Origin: Ignavibacteriales bacterium
GTDB lineage: Bacteria; Bacteroidota; Ignavibacteria; Ignavibacteriales; Melioribacteraceae
NCBI GenBank assembly: GCA_026390795.1
Contig: JAPLFG010000003.1
Location: 558,001 to 622,000, forward strand
DNA: 64,000 nucleotides
Direction of reading: 5' to 3'
The translations under genes were made by a program, and so were the position numbers. Shown piece after piece: positions 9,449-18,663 of the stretch. The notes beneath the pieces are model-generated. The model searched no databases. It was not told the DNA's origin and saw only the letters and a program-made list of their open reading frames with translations. Position 1 is the first letter of the stretch. Each line of letters opens with the position of its first letter.

Positions 9449-9977
9449 GATTAGAAATTATAAATTCGGCACACTCATCAATATTTTCAAAACTTTTAAG
9501 CAAACCGGTTTTGCGGTTCTCTTTAGCAATCTGTTTTTCCATTACTTTGGTAATTTCTTTCCACAATGAGCTGTGCACCGCAAAAGGTTTTTTCGGAATC
9601 ATTCCCTTATTCATGTATTCCCAAACCAGCGCAAGTTCCAGAAGAGTTCCGGTTCCGCCTTGAAGAACAATATACGCATCACCAATTTCTACCAAATTTT
9701 TCAATCTATCAAAAAGAGAATGAGTAACAATTTGTTTTGTCAGGTATTTGCTGGCAACAGCGTTATAAATGTCTAATGTTACACCGATCGCTTGAGCACC
9801 ATTTTCCTTAGCGCCTTTGGAAACGCCATCCATGACGCCCTGGAATCCACCGCTACATACACTGATATTCTTCCTAGCTAATAATTCACCAAGCCGGTAT
9901 GCAATTTTATATTCCTCTTCGCCTTCTTGAGGAATTGAACTTCCAAATACAGTAACAAATTTGACATCATCTAACAT
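9426..9977 (-). CDS. LOG-family protein (lysine-decarboxylase-like / possible nucleotide phosphoribohydrolase)
   Basis: The start is taken at the ATG at 9977, which shares its last base with the upstream stop (TAATG), giving 183 residues from MLDDVKFVTVFGSS. A longer frame to 10040 lies wholly inside the upstream gene. The Rossmann-type core has VTVFGSS, VCSGGFQGVMDGVSKGA (about 37-53) and the nucleotide-binding LQGGTGTLLELALVWEY (about 101-117). In the cytokinin-activating LOG proteins this motif is PGGxGTxxE; here Gln replaces the Pro but the Gly-Gly-x-Gly-Thr and Glu are kept. The usual GenBank label of lysine decarboxylase for this fold is not correct chemistry. The actual substrate is unknown. 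Confidence 0.8.
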   Translation of the reverse strand: MLDDVKFVTVFGSSIPQEGEEEYKIAYRLGELLARKNISVCSGGFQGVMDGVSKGAKENGAQAIGVTLDIYNAVASKYLTKQIVTHSLFDRLKNLVEIGDAYIVLQGGTGTLLELALVWEYMNKGMIPKKPFAVHSSLWKEITKVMEKQIAKENRKTGLLKSFENIDECAEFIISNLKSGADS

Positions 9978-10807
9978 TAATTTTCCATAACCGGTTTGCC
10001 TGCATCCATCCATGCAGAATAAATTAAAGAAGATAAACACAATGCAGCAGAATTAATTTCATTAATGGTTACATATTTCGTTTTGAACCAAAGCAGACGG
10101 TAATATTCACTATTGAAATTTCCATCCGTCTTTTTTGCTGCAAATTTATCTGCTGATAAGATCAACTCAACATAATTATTAGATTCAGCTATGTAATTAA
10201 AAACCATGCTGGGAATATTTTTAACATAATAAGGAATTTGATCGTCGTATTTTTTCTCAATAATAGGTAAATAGTTATCAATCATATCAATTTCATAACG
10301 GGAATGAACCCCTTTTTGATCTGTTAGCTGTCCGTTATAATTAACCGTGGCATGAAGTGGCTGATGTCCATCACCGACATAGTGAGCAAGATCTGAAGCA
10401 TATAAAAGAATTTTTTCTTTGTCTTTTTCTTTGAAGGCGTTCATTAACTTATAAAATGTATTTTCGGTTGCCCAAGGAAGAATGCCTTCTTTTGTTACTA
10501 CTTGTTCGCCATAAAGTTTGTTAAGTGAATCGCGCGACATGATAATAATTCCGTCTGAAAATTCTTTATAGAAATCAATATCAATAAAATGTTTTGGCCC
10601 TTCGGTTTTATCACCACGCTTACGATTATCCGGATCAACAGAATGTTCAACTATAGCATCTTTAAATTCATCAGAAAATTTCATTTGGGGTGGTAATTGT
10701 TTCATCGCAAAAGCAGTTATTAGTTTGTGTCCTTTATCTCCCCATCCGAAAATTAAAATTGGAGGAATAAGGAATATAAAAAGCGAAGTCCTAAATATTT
10801 TTTTCAA
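9977..10807 (-). CDS. Secreted S1/P1 nuclease or zinc phospholipase C family protein
   Basis: 276 residues with a 21-residue signal peptide ending at IFG. The expected mature N-terminus is Trp22 in WGDKGHK, and in this trinuclear-zinc family the terminal Trp and the following His are zinc ligands. Further ligand-type motifs are HFIDIDFYKE (about 80), DLAHYVGDGHQPLHA (about 138-152, the H-x-x-x-D and second His) and GVHSRYEIDMI (about 166). The full set argues for an active enzyme cleaving phosphodiester bonds, probably single-stranded nucleic acid in the periplasm or medium, but nuclease and phospholipase members cannot be told apart here. It is translationally coupled to the LOG-family gene. 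Confidence 0.85.
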   Translation of the reverse strand: MKKIFRTSLFIFLIPPILIFGWGDKGHKLITAFAMKQLPPQMKFSDEFKDAIVEHSVDPDNRKRGDKTEGPKHFIDIDFYKEFSDGIIIMSRDSLNKLYGEQVVTKEGILPWATENTFYKLMNAFKEKDKEKILLYASDLAHYVGDGHQPLHATVNYNGQLTDQKGVHSRYEIDMIDNYLPIIEKKYDDQIPYYVKNIPSMVFNYIAESNNYVELILSADKFAAKKTDGNFNSEYYRLLWFKTKYVTINEINSAALCLSSLIYSAWMDAGKPVMEN

Positions 10808-10824
10808 TGCAATCTCCTCATCGG

Positions 10825-12045
10825 TTAAATTGAATCACTAATTTCTTGAAGTGACTTCTCAATAATTTTTACTGCTTCTTTAATTTGTTCCTCGTTTATA
10901 ACTAACGGTGGTGCAAATCGAATTATATGACCATGAGTAGGTTTAGCGAGCAAACCATTATCCCGCATTTTCAAACAAACATCCCATGCTTCTTTACCAT
11001 TTTTCGGTTTGATGACAATTGCATTTAACAATCCTTTGCCGCGTACCAATTCAATCATGTCGGATTTAATTTTTCTAACTTCCTGACGAAATAGATTGCC
11101 AAGTTTCTCGGCATTCTCATCTAATTTTTCTTCTTTAAGAACTTGAAGAGAAGCGACAGCGACTTTTGCTGCCAAAGGATTCCCGCCAAAAGTTGATCCG
11201 TGTTCTCCAGGTTTTATCACAAGCATAACATCATTGTCTGCTAATACTGCAGAGATCGGCATTGTTCCGCCTGAAAGAGCTTTTCCTAAAATTAAAATAT
11301 CGGGTTTTACATTTTCATGATCGCAGGCTAACATTTTACCTGTTCTCGCTAAACCGGTCTGGACCTCATCAGCTATGAATAATACATTTTTCGATTTGCA
11401 CATTGAATATGCTTTTGAAAGGTAACGTTCATCCGGAACAACGACACCGGCTTCACCTTGAATCGGCTCAACTAAGAATCCGGCAACATTCGGATCTTCA
11501 AGCGCACTTGCCAGTGCATTCAAATCATTATAAGGAATTTTTATAAACCCAGGAGTATAAGGTCCAAATCCTTTGTAGGAATCGGGGTCATTCGACATTG
11601 AGATAACCGTAATAGTTCTTCCGTGAAAATTTCCTTCGCATACAATTATCTTTGCTTCATTTTCTTTGATTCCTTTTTCATCGTAAGCCCATCTTCTGCA
11701 AAGTTTAAGAGCAGTCTCATCGGCTTCAGCACCGGAATTCATCGGCAACACTTTATCATAACCGAAAAACTCGGTAATAAATTTTTCGTAAGAGCCGAGA
11801 CAATCATTATAAAAAGCTCTTGAGGTAAGAGTAAGAGTTTTAGCTTGCTCAATCATTGCATTAACTATTTTAGGGTGGCAATGCCCTTGATTTACGGCCG
11901 AATATGCAGAAAGAAAATCAAAATACTTTTTACCTTCTACATCCCAAAGAAATACTCCTTCACCTTTTGCTAAGACAACGGGAAGCGGATGATAGTTATG
12001 CGCACCATATTTTTCTTCTAATGCAATGTAATCTTGTGTTAGCAT
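10825..12045 (-). CDS. rocD: Ornithine aminotransferase
   Basis: 406 residues, the standard length for ornithine:2-oxo-acid aminotransferase. Class III PLP aminotransferase motifs run in order: [20 protein letters not shown] (family-typical start), [61 protein letters not shown] and [16 protein letters not shown] with the Schiff-base Lys. It converts ornithine to glutamate semialdehyde in the cytoplasm, linking arginine and proline metabolism. It is followed by the S1/P1-like gene 17 bases after its stop. No regulatory sequence was recognised. Confidence 0.93.
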   Translation of the reverse strand: MLTQDYIALEEKYGAHNYHPLPVVLAKGEGVFLWDVEGKKYFDFLSAYSAVNQGHCHPKIVNAMIEQAKTLTLTSRAFYNDCLGSYEKFITEFFGYDKVLPMNSGAEADETALKLCRRWAYDEKGIKENEAKIIVCEGNFHGRTITVISMSNDPDSYKGFGPYTPGFIKIPYNDLNALASALEDPNVAGFLVEPIQGEAGVVVPDERYLSKAYSMCKSKNVLFIADEVQTGLARTGKMLACDHENVKPDILILGKALSGGTMPISAVLADNDVMLVIKPGEHGSTFGGNPLAAKVAVASLQVLKEEKLDENAEKLGNLFRQEVRKIKSDMIELVRGKGLLNAIVIKPKNGKEAWDVCLKMRDNGLLAKPTHGHIIRFAPPLVINEEQIKEAVKIIEKSLQEISDSI

Positions 12046-12114
12046 AGAAATTCCTTTTGATTATTTTGTTTGCAAACTTATTAATAAAATTATTCAGTTC
12101 CGAGACGGTACGGA

Positions 12115-14364
12115 CTAACGATTGGAATTAAGCCATTGATCAATTGTGATCTTTAAGAAATGTATATTTATTGGTTTCGCAATATAATCATCCATCCCTG
12201 CTGCCAAACATCTTTCTCTATCCTTCATACTCGAATGTGCTGTGACAGCAATAATAGGAATTTTGGAAACGGGGCTATCTATTTCACGGATTTTTTTAGT
12301 TGCAGTTATTCCATCAACATCAGCCATTTCTATATCCATCAGAATCAAATTAAATGTTCCCGACATAGCCGATTGAATTGCATCATTGCCGTTAGAAACA
12401 GCTTCTACGTTATATCCAACCTCTCTAAGAATTTTTAATTCGAGGTTCTGGCTGATCGGGTTATCTTCAACTAAAAGGATTTTCTTTTTTAAATGATGAT
12501 CCGGTTTTATTTCCGGTTCGGACTGCGCTTCCAATTTGGATTGAAATTCTTCGTGAACTGCAACCGAGGTCTCCCCTTGATCAGCAGATTCGATTACAGC
12601 ATCCGGTCTTAATTTCATTTTTATATTGAATGAGAATTTACTGCCGAGACCGACTTTGCTCTCAACATGGATTTCCCCATGCATCAGACGCACAAATTCA
12701 CGTGATATAACTAAACCTAAACCAGTTCCCTCTTTAACTCCTTTCTTATTTTTCACTTGAATATATGGTTCGAACAACATAGAAAGTTTATCGCTCGGAA
12801 TTCCGGCTCCTGTATCATGTATAGATGTTATAATTTCAACTACAGATTCAGTCATTGATTTTAATTCAATATTCAATGCAACTTTACCACGATCTGTAAA
12901 TTTCACCGCATTACTAAGAAGGTTCAGTACAATTTGTCTATAACGGGTTGGGTCGCCGTAAACTTTTTCCGGAATCGATTCATCAAAAGAATATTCCAGT
13001 TCTAATCCTTTGGACTTAGTAGACTGAGTGATAATTGATATTGCTTTGCCTGCCTCATCACGTAAATTGAAATCAAATTCGTTAAGATCCATTTTGCCGG
13101 CTTCAATCTTTGAAATATCCAATATATTATTAATGATATCTAGTAATGATTCTGCGGCTAAACGTGCATCTTGTGCAAATGTTTTAAGCTCTTCTTTGCT
13201 TTCGAATAGGTCGTTTTCAATCAATGTTAAAAAGCCCATAACAGAATTCATGGGTGTTCTAACTTCATGACTCATGTTGGCAAGGAATTTAGATTTGAAA
13301 TTGCTTTCCTGCTGAGCTTTTTTTGCAGCAGTATCGGCTTTTGTTTTTTCTAAACGCAGCGCATCCAGGGCTTTCTGTTTTTCATTTTCAGCTTGAACCT
13401 GCTGAGTAATATCTTGTAAGCTTCCTTCAAATAAAATTTGACCGGTTTCATCATTTTCAAAAGTTCTAACATTCATACGTACAGTAATTTCAACGCCATC
13501 TTTCTTTTTATATGGTACGCGGTAGTTACGGACTTTCCCCTGCTTCTCTAACAGTTTGCTCAACAATTCCCAATCACTTTTGCGTTTGAATATATCATCC
13601 GCCAGGCTTAATTTTTTAATTTCTTCTTCTGTGCTATAACCAAGCATTTTAACTAGTGCAGGATTTATGGTTACAAATTTTCCGTCATGTGTAAATTGAA
13701 AAATACCTTCGGCGGAATTCTCAAACAGGTATCTGAATTTTTTTTCGGATTGCGATACTTCAAAACTTTTTATTACAGACTCGTGGCGTAATCTATAATT
13801 TATATAACTTGCGACAATTGCCATTATACTAATTATTAGAACAAGAAGAACAGATTCAATCATGTTTGGAAGTATAAAAATCTGTTTGCTGTTAAAGATG
13901 ATTGAAGCGGCAAAAACCACATTGTAATAAATGGCAACGATAATCTGATGGGTTACATCCCAACTTAAAAAGAGTGCTGCAGTAAATATTATTAAACTGA
14001 TTATATGCGAATTAAAGATCAGTGTTTTGGGTATGAGAAAAATCATTATCCCGAAAGAACTTATAATTGAAAGAAGGAGAATATGAATAAGTATCTCAGG
14101 ATGCCTTTTACCTGTCTTCGTATTTGAAATTATAAGAAGTAAAAATGAGATTAAAATTGCCGAAAGACGGGATAAATAAATTGCTACACTAACATTCTGA
14201 GAAGAGAAATAACGTACTTCCAAAACCATTGCAATTAGATCTGCAACAACAATGAATTTGGCAAGTGCTTGGAAGGGAGCAATTAATGCTTTTTTGCTTT
14301 CTTCTCTAAAGAACTCGAATCTTTTCCTTTCTCCGGTATTTGCTAAATTATAGTCTGAGTTCAC
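12115..14364 (-). CDS. Membrane PAS hybrid sensor histidine kinase with receiver domain
   Basis: 749 residues. Residues about 25-190 hold six or seven hydrophobic helices with short loops, a membrane-embedded sensor of MASE type. A PAS domain follows (about 205-320, KFRYLFENSAEGIFQFTHDG), then a short coiled coil, HisKA with the phospho-acceptor in ANMSHEVRTPMNSVMGF (about 375), and HATPase_c with DTGAGIP and GTGLGL. The C-terminal receiver (about 625-745) is KKILLVEDNPISQNL with the acceptor Asp in LILMDIEMADVDG and the conserved Lys in DYIAKPI. It is therefore a complete hybrid kinase that should hand phosphate to its own receiver and then to a separate Hpt protein; no Hpt gene is nearby. 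The signal sensed is unknown. Confidence 0.9.
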   Translation of the reverse strand: MNSDYNLANTGERKRFEFFREESKKALIAPFQALAKFIVVADLIAMVLEVRYFSSQNVSVAIYLSRLSAILISFLLLIISNTKTGKRHPEILIHILLLSIISSFGIMIFLIPKTLIFNSHIISLIIFTAALFLSWDVTHQIIVAIYYNVVFAASIIFNSKQIFILPNMIESVLLVLIISIMAIVASYINYRLRHESVIKSFEVSQSEKKFRYLFENSAEGIFQFTHDGKFVTINPALVKMLGYSTEEEIKKLSLADDIFKRKSDWELLSKLLEKQGKVRNYRVPYKKKDGVEITVRMNVRTFENDETGQILFEGSLQDITQQVQAENEKQKALDALRLEKTKADTAAKKAQQESNFKSKFLANMSHEVRTPMNSVMGFLTLIENDLFESKEELKTFAQDARLAAESLLDIINNILDISKIEAGKMDLNEFDFNLRDEAGKAISIITQSTKSKGLELEYSFDESIPEKVYGDPTRYRQIVLNLLSNAVKFTDRGKVALNIELKSMTESVVEIITSIHDTGAGIPSDKLSMLFEPYIQVKNKKGVKEGTGLGLVISREFVRLMHGEIHVESKVGLGSKFSFNIKMKLRPDAVIESADQGETSVAVHEEFQSKLEAQSEPEIKPDHHLKKKILLVEDNPISQNLELKILREVGYNVEAVSNGNDAIQSAMSGTFNLILMDIEMADVDGITATKKIREIDSPVSKIPIIAVTAHSSMKDRERCLAAGMDDYIAKPINIHFLKITIDQWLNSNR

Positions 14365-14549
14365 GGCAATTTAAGTGAGTTTTTTAAGTAGGTTCTATAT
14401 TTTTTTCGTAATTTTTCGTGGGATTCCATTACAGTCATCATCATTCCCATTATTGCTATCATTAACAAACACTAAAATGGTAAAATTTTATCAGTTAAAT
14501 AAAGAAATTTGATATAATAATCAAACTTGCTGGATCACAAAGGTGAAAA

Positions 14550-15143
14550 ATGTTGGATATTTTATATAAAATAGATGTGTGGCTGCTTTATTTCATAAAC
14601 CATGCATTATCCAACACTCTGTTCGATAAGTTTTTCCCATTTATTACTGATATTAAAAACTGGTATATAGCATATATAATTCTTTTGCTTCTGCTTATTA
14701 TCCGCGGTGGAAGGATCGGAAGAATTTCAGCATTTTTTTTGATTTTACTAGTAATTACAACAGATCAATTCAGCAGTTTTTTTCTAAAAAATCTTTTCGC
14801 CAGAGTGCGACCATGTAATATTTTACCAGATCTGAATGTTTTAGTTACATGTACTGAATCATTTTCATTTCCTTCCTCACATGCTGTAAATAACTTTGCG
14901 GCAGCAATGTTCTTTACTAAAATCTTCCCGAAATTAAAATGGACTTTTTTTATTGTAGCTGTATTAATAGCTTTCTCACGCTCCTATGTTGGAGTTCATT
15001 ACCCTTCAGATATAATTGGAGGCGCATTAATTGGTACTGTATTCGGATATATTTTTGCTTCTACCGCATTAAAAATTGACGATTTATTCTTACAACGAAA
15101 AACAAAAATTACAGATAAGTATGAAAGAATTGAATTTAGATAA
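14550..15143 (+). CDS. PAP2-family membrane phosphatase
   Basis: 197 residues with five or six membrane helices. The three-part phosphatase signature is intact: K-x6-RP in KNLFARVRP (about residue 84), PSSH in FSFPSSHAVN (about 110) and SR-x5-H-x3-D in SRSYVGVHYPSD (about 150). Members remove phosphate from phosphatidic acid, undecaprenyl pyrophosphate or lipid A at the outer face of the inner membrane; the late-acting short form here is compatible with undecaprenyl or lipid A phosphate. It is probably co-transcribed with the AMP nucleosidase gene 15 bases on. Confidence 0.88.
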   Translation: MLDILYKIDVWLLYFINHALSNTLFDKFFPFITDIKNWYIAYIILLLLLIIRGGRIGRISAFFLILLVITTDQFSSFFLKNLFARVRPCNILPDLNVLVTCTESFSFPSSHAVNNFAAAMFFTKIFPKLKWTFFIVAVLIAFSRSYVGVHYPSDIIGGALIGTVFGYIFASTALKIDDLFLQRKTKITDKYERIEFR

Positions 15144-15158
15144 CATATACAGGGAACT

Positions 15159-15932
15159 ATGAAAACGAAACTTGAAATAGCCACAAATTGGCTACCACGT
15201 TATACCGGCACCAACATTGACGATTTTGGTGATTATTTATTGCTTACAAATTTTCAAAATTATGTTACAAAGTTTGCCGATAAATTTAATTGCGATGTTC
15301 AGGGTATTGGCAAACCAATGCAATCCGCAACCAATAGCGCGGGATTATCAATCATCAATTTCGGAATCGGATCAGCTAACGCCGCTACTGTAATGGATTT
15401 ATTACTAGCACGTGAACCAAAAGGAGTTTTATTTCTAGGTAAATGCGGCGGTTTAAAAGATTCAACTGAAATAGGTCACTTCATTCTTCCAATTGCTGCA
15501 ATACGCGGTGAAGGGACAAGTAACGATTATCTTCCGGCAGAAGTCCCGGCTCTGCCATCATTCAAATTACATAAATTTGTATCCGATAAGATTGTATCCA
15601 AAAATGTTGAGTATAGAACCGGCGTAATCTACACAACTAACCGCAGACTTTGGGAGTGGGATGAAAATTTTAAAAATTATTTAAGAAAACTTGGTGCAAT
15701 TGCAATTGATATGGAAACCGCTACAATTTTTATTGTTGGTTATGCAAACCAAATTGCTCGCGGCGCTCTGTTATTAGTATCAGATTTACCAATGTTTCCG
15801 GAAGGAGTTAAAACAGAGGAAAGTGACCGCTCCGTAACTCAAAATTTTGTGGATCTTCATCTTGATATTGGTATTGAGGCGATGACAGATATTGGAAGTA
15901 AAGGTGAAGCTATCAAACATTTTACATTCTAA
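15159..15932 (+). CDS. amn: AMP nucleosidase, short Bacteroidota type
   Basis: 257 residues of the PNP/UDP phosphorylase (PNP_UDP_1) fold. Visible motifs are IINFGIGSANAATVMDLL, VLFLGKCGGLKDSTEIGHF (phosphate/base loop) and AIAIDMETATIFIVGYAN, the M-E-x-x ribose-binding signature. SDLPMFPEGVKTEESD follows and is typical of the AMN-like branch that lacks the long N-terminal regulatory domain of enterobacterial Amn. The expected reaction is AMP + water to adenine + ribose 5-phosphate in the cytoplasm. AGGGAA precedes the ATG at good distance. Another nucleoside phosphorylase activity is possible, but the sequence fits amn best. Confidence 0.85.
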   Translation: MKTKLEIATNWLPRYTGTNIDDFGDYLLLTNFQNYVTKFADKFNCDVQGIGKPMQSATNSAGLSIINFGIGSANAATVMDLLLAREPKGVLFLGKCGGLKDSTEIGHFILPIAAIRGEGTSNDYLPAEVPALPSFKLHKFVSDKIVSKNVEYRTGVIYTTNRRLWEWDENFKNYLRKLGAIAIDMETATIFIVGYANQIARGALLLVSDLPMFPEGVKTEESDRSVTQNFVDLHLDIGIEAMTDIGSKGEAIKHFTF

Positions 15933-16076
15933 TCTGGCACCAATGTTGAATCTTATTTGTGTAAAAGCATGAAAATTAGACCATTATTAACATTTAGGAC
16001 AAATTAGATAAATAATTTTCGTGTTAAGTGAACAGAATGCGTAGCAATAACTAGACATTTTGTCAAAGGAGCTTAT

Positions 16077-16514
16077 ATGAGACGTACATTCATAATCGGA
16101 TTAATGGTTTTGATGGCGTTAGTTTCAGAATCAAGATTGATTTATGCTCAGGGAGCTGAAGAAGCTGTTAAAAGTACATTGAATAACTTGTTTAGTTACA
16201 GCAAATCGAAAGCATATGAAAAAGCTGCATTGTTGATTGCTTACGATGGAGAAGATAAAACTAGAAATCATATAGATGCTTTCAATCCTGCAAATAAGGA
16301 AGAATTGAATCAAGCTAAAAGAAAATGTAAAGAAATTGCTGCACTGATCGAGTTAAGTAATAAATACACAATTAGTAAATTCTCTACAGATAAGTCAGAA
16401 GGTAAAGATGTCTACACTATTGAAGTTGATTTTATCAGTGGTGATCAAAAACTTGTTAAGTCTTATAGTTTTATAAATGACGGTAAAGGTTTTCTACTGA
16501 TCAATATAAATTGA
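16077..16514 (+). CDS. Secreted small protein of NTF2/DUF4878-like type
   Basis: 145 residues starting with a clear signal peptide that ends at IYAQ. The mature part has the plan of small exported NTF2-like or DUF4878-like proteins: an early helix (AVKSTLNNLFSYSKSKAYEKA), a central helix, then paired strands (YTIEVDFIS, VKSYSFIND, FLLININ). Strong Shine-Dalgarno AAAGGAGC precedes the ATG. No catalytic residues are recognisable. The gene stands alone between amn and the convergent EamA transporter gene. Confidence 0.65.
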   Translation: MRRTFIIGLMVLMALVSESRLIYAQGAEEAVKSTLNNLFSYSKSKAYEKAALLIAYDGEDKTRNHIDAFNPANKEELNQAKRKCKEIAALIELSNKYTISKFSTDKSEGKDVYTIEVDFISGDQKLVKSYSFINDGKGFLLININ

Positions 16515-16536
16515 ATTTTATCATAAGCAGAATTTT

Positions 16537-17448
16537 CTAAGTTTTAGTTTTTAAGATATTTTTTTCACTTCCCTTCTTAACAAGCATAACGCCGCCTAAA
16601 ATAATAACGGCGGCAAGGATTATCCAACCGGAAATTTTTTCATCGAGAACGAGCCATCCTAGGAATAATGCAATAATCGGATTTACATAAGCATATGTAG
16701 CCACTAGCGAAATTGGTAAATGTGCAATGGCATAAACATAAGAGCCGTAACCAATCAATGAACCAAAAACTACTAGATACAGATAAGAATAAATTCCGGT
16801 AGTCGTGAAATGCAATTTGCCGGCTTCACCAAAAATTAAACCCAGGGCGGTCATTACTATTCCGGCAATTATCATTTGAGTTGCGGCACCCATTAATGGA
16901 TGTACTGTAACTTTCTTGTGCTTGGAATAAACTGTTCCCGCAGACCAGAAAATAACCGCAAACATCAAACCTATTACCCCTCCAATATGTGATGAGTCGA
17001 ATAAACTTTTAAGATCACCTCCAAAAATTAATGAAACACCCGCAAGCCCGAGAATCAATCCAAGAATAATTGTAAGATTGATTTTTTTCCCTTCGGGTAC
17101 CAATGCCTCCAACCCTACAACCCAGAACGGAACAGTTGTAATTAACAATGCCGTTAATCCGCTAGGTACCCATTGCTCGGCAAATACTACCAGTCCATTT
17201 CCTCCTCCTAACAATAGGAGCCCGCTAATACCAAGATGAAGAATATCATTTTTATTCGGCAGTTTATATTTTCTTAGCAAGAGAATTGTTAACATAATTG
17301 GGCCTGCGGCAATCCACCGCAAACCAGTAAATAATATTGGGGGTAAATTTTCAACACCAATTCTAATTGCTAGGTATGTTGTTCCCCAAACTATATATAT
17401 AGATAGAAGTGAAAGCAAGGCTCGAGAATTTTTTTCTATTTTCATCAA
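16537..17448 (-). CDS. EamA/DMT-superfamily transporter
   Basis: 303 residues with ten hydrophobic helices arranged as two repeats of five, the drug/metabolite transporter plan. Characteristic segments are YIVWGTTYLAIRIG at the start, FTGLRWIAAGP in helix 2 and ATYAYVNPIIALFLGWLVLDE in the second repeat, followed by the usual basic tail. Members export amino acids or other small metabolites across the inner membrane; the substrate is not predictable. The ATG pair MM at 17448 leaves the exact start open by one codon. Confidence 0.88.
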   Translation of the reverse strand: MMKIEKNSRALLSLLSIYIVWGTTYLAIRIGVENLPPILFTGLRWIAAGPIMLTILLLRKYKLPNKNDILHLGISGLLLLGGGNGLVVFAEQWVPSGLTALLITTVPFWVVGLEALVPEGKKINLTIILGLILGLAGVSLIFGGDLKSLFDSSHIGGVIGLMFAVIFWSAGTVYSKHKKVTVHPLMGAATQMIIAGIVMTALGLIFGEAGKLHFTTTGIYSYLYLVVFGSLIGYGSYVYAIAHLPISLVATYAYVNPIIALFLGWLVLDEKISGWIILAAVIILGGVMLVKKGSEKNILKTKT

Positions 17449-17767
17449 TAATTTCCGTTTATAAAATCGTTTGCAAAAATAGTATTTAATTAGATTAAAG
17501 CTATTAGTCTCTCTAAATCTGGGTGCAAAAAGTTAGAATCATAAATTTTTCTACTTATAAAGTGCTAATTATAAATTAGAATATTTTTTACTAGCAATGT
17601 TAAGGAGCCGGAATGTTGGTTTCCACCGTAAATTGAACGCCGATCTTTTCAACAAAAAAATTTGTTGTGGAATAGACCAATCAACATTGAGTGATTTAAT
17701 ATATTTACGAAAATCAAAAAATCTTAAATATTTTGTAACTTTGAATAAAGTTTAGGCGATTAACTTA
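17449..17767. other. 319-base intergenic region, no supported gene
   Basis: AT-rich spacer between the divergent EamA and cupin genes, so it should contain both promoters. On the minus strand the interval 17569 to about 17755 stays open for some 60 codons and reads with fairly protein-like composition (for example WSIPQQIFLLKRSAFNLRWK), but it has no start codon and matches nothing I recognise. It could be a gene remnant or chance. Confidence 0.4.
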
Positions 17768-18088
17768 ATGGATTTGCAAAAAAATATTTTTGAAAACCTC
17801 CCGGATAATTTTAAGGAGGAATTCTTTGAAGACATTCTTTCCACAAATGATTTCAAATTGGGAAGAATTATTTCAGAAGGACATTCTTCACCGGATAATT
17901 TTTGGTACGATCAGCGGAAGAATGAATTTATTTTACTTCTTTCCGGTTCGGCGAAAGTAAGCTTTGACAATGGCAAAAAATTCGAGTTGAAACCGGGTGA
18001 TTATTTGATTATTAATGCACATCAAAAACACAGAGTTGATGGGACCGATCCGCTTGAAAAAACTTTTTGGTTAACTTTACATTACTAA
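17768..18088 (+). CDS. Cupin-domain protein
   Basis: 106 residues forming one small cupin barrel. The first conserved motif is degenerate around ISEGHSSPDNFWYDQRKNEFILLLSG, where only one His and one Glu remain in the usual G(X)5HXH(X)3-4E(X)6G spacing. The second motif is GDYLIINAHQKHRV with the metal-type His pair. This resembles the YlbA/YhhW-unrelated stand-alone cupin_2 proteins that often bind a metal without a known reaction. Its stop is one base before the ATG of the next gene. Confidence 0.82.
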   Translation: MDLQKNIFENLPDNFKEEFFEDILSTNDFKLGRIISEGHSSPDNFWYDQRKNEFILLLSGSAKVSFDNGKKFELKPGDYLIINAHQKHRVDGTDPLEKTFWLTLHY

Positions 18089-18089
18089 T

Positions 18090-18632
18090 ATGAAAATAAA
18101 ACCGATATTTTTTTTCTTACTTTTTATTGTCAAAATTGCATCAGCGCAAATTGAATCGCTAAGTATTGGCGGCTCTTTACATCTTGGAAGCATCAGCGGC
18201 AACTCACCTTCCGTTTCAAGCATCGGTGCAACATTTTTTATTGATTTCTACCCTTGGTTTGAGCATGATGTTTCTTTTAGATCATCATTTACATACTCAC
18301 AGATAGTCGAAAAATTCCTTCCGGAAAACCGAACAGGCAAATACTATCCATTCATAAAGTTTTTTTCTCTTAAAGGATTTATCCGGCAGGATTTTGCATT
18401 CCCGTTTTATATTGAGGAAGGAGCGGGATTTATTTATTTAAACGATAGAACATTTAGCGATGTCAACCTTTGGGAAGCCGGAATTGGATTTAACGCATTA
18501 GTCGGATTTGATTTTAGAAAGATTAACTCGAACGGATTTTCTCTGGGTTTGGGAATTGACTACGGAATTACTTTCACTCATACTACCGCAAATTATTTTT
18601 TAGTCTATCTTCAATCACAATATTACTTTTGA
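18090..18632 (+). CDS. Exported outer-membrane beta-barrel-like protein
   Basis: 180 residues with a signal peptide ending at IASAQ. The mature part alternates aromatic and small residues in short strands (SIGGSLHLGS, FFIDFYPWFEHDV, SFRSSFTYS, GLGIDYGITFTHT) and ends on an aromatic Phe (QSQYYF), as outer-membrane barrels do. It is small enough for an eight-strand barrel. No specific family is recognised. Start ATG 18090 is one base after the cupin stop. Confidence 0.65.
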   Translation: MKIKPIFFFLLFIVKIASAQIESLSIGGSLHLGSISGNSPSVSSIGATFFIDFYPWFEHDVSFRSSFTYSQIVEKFLPENRTGKYYPFIKFFSLKGFIRQDFAFPFYIEEGAGFIYLNDRTFSDVNLWEAGIGFNALVGFDFRKINSNGFSLGLGIDYGITFTHTTANYFLVYLQSQYYF

Positions 18633-18663
18633 TTTTATTGACATCTCCAGTCAAACGCATAGC

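Noticed and set aside
9978-10040. Longer LOG-family start at 10040
   Set aside because: The 21 added residues lie inside the S1/P1-like gene; the ATG at 9977 forms a TAATG overlap and starts the Rossmann strand as expected.
15159-15932. Futalosine or MTA/SAH nucleosidase instead of AMP nucleosidase
   Set aside because: The length and the late SDLPMFPEG segment fit the short AMN-like group better than the roughly 230-residue MTA/SAH type.
17569-17755. Minus-strand open frame of about 60 codons
   Set aside because: No start codon, no recognised family and common by chance in AT-rich DNA; kept only as a remark on the intergenic region.
18633-18663. TTGAC / GTCAA hairpin between convergent genes as a bidirectional terminator
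   Set aside because: Only five pairs and no T tract on either strand.
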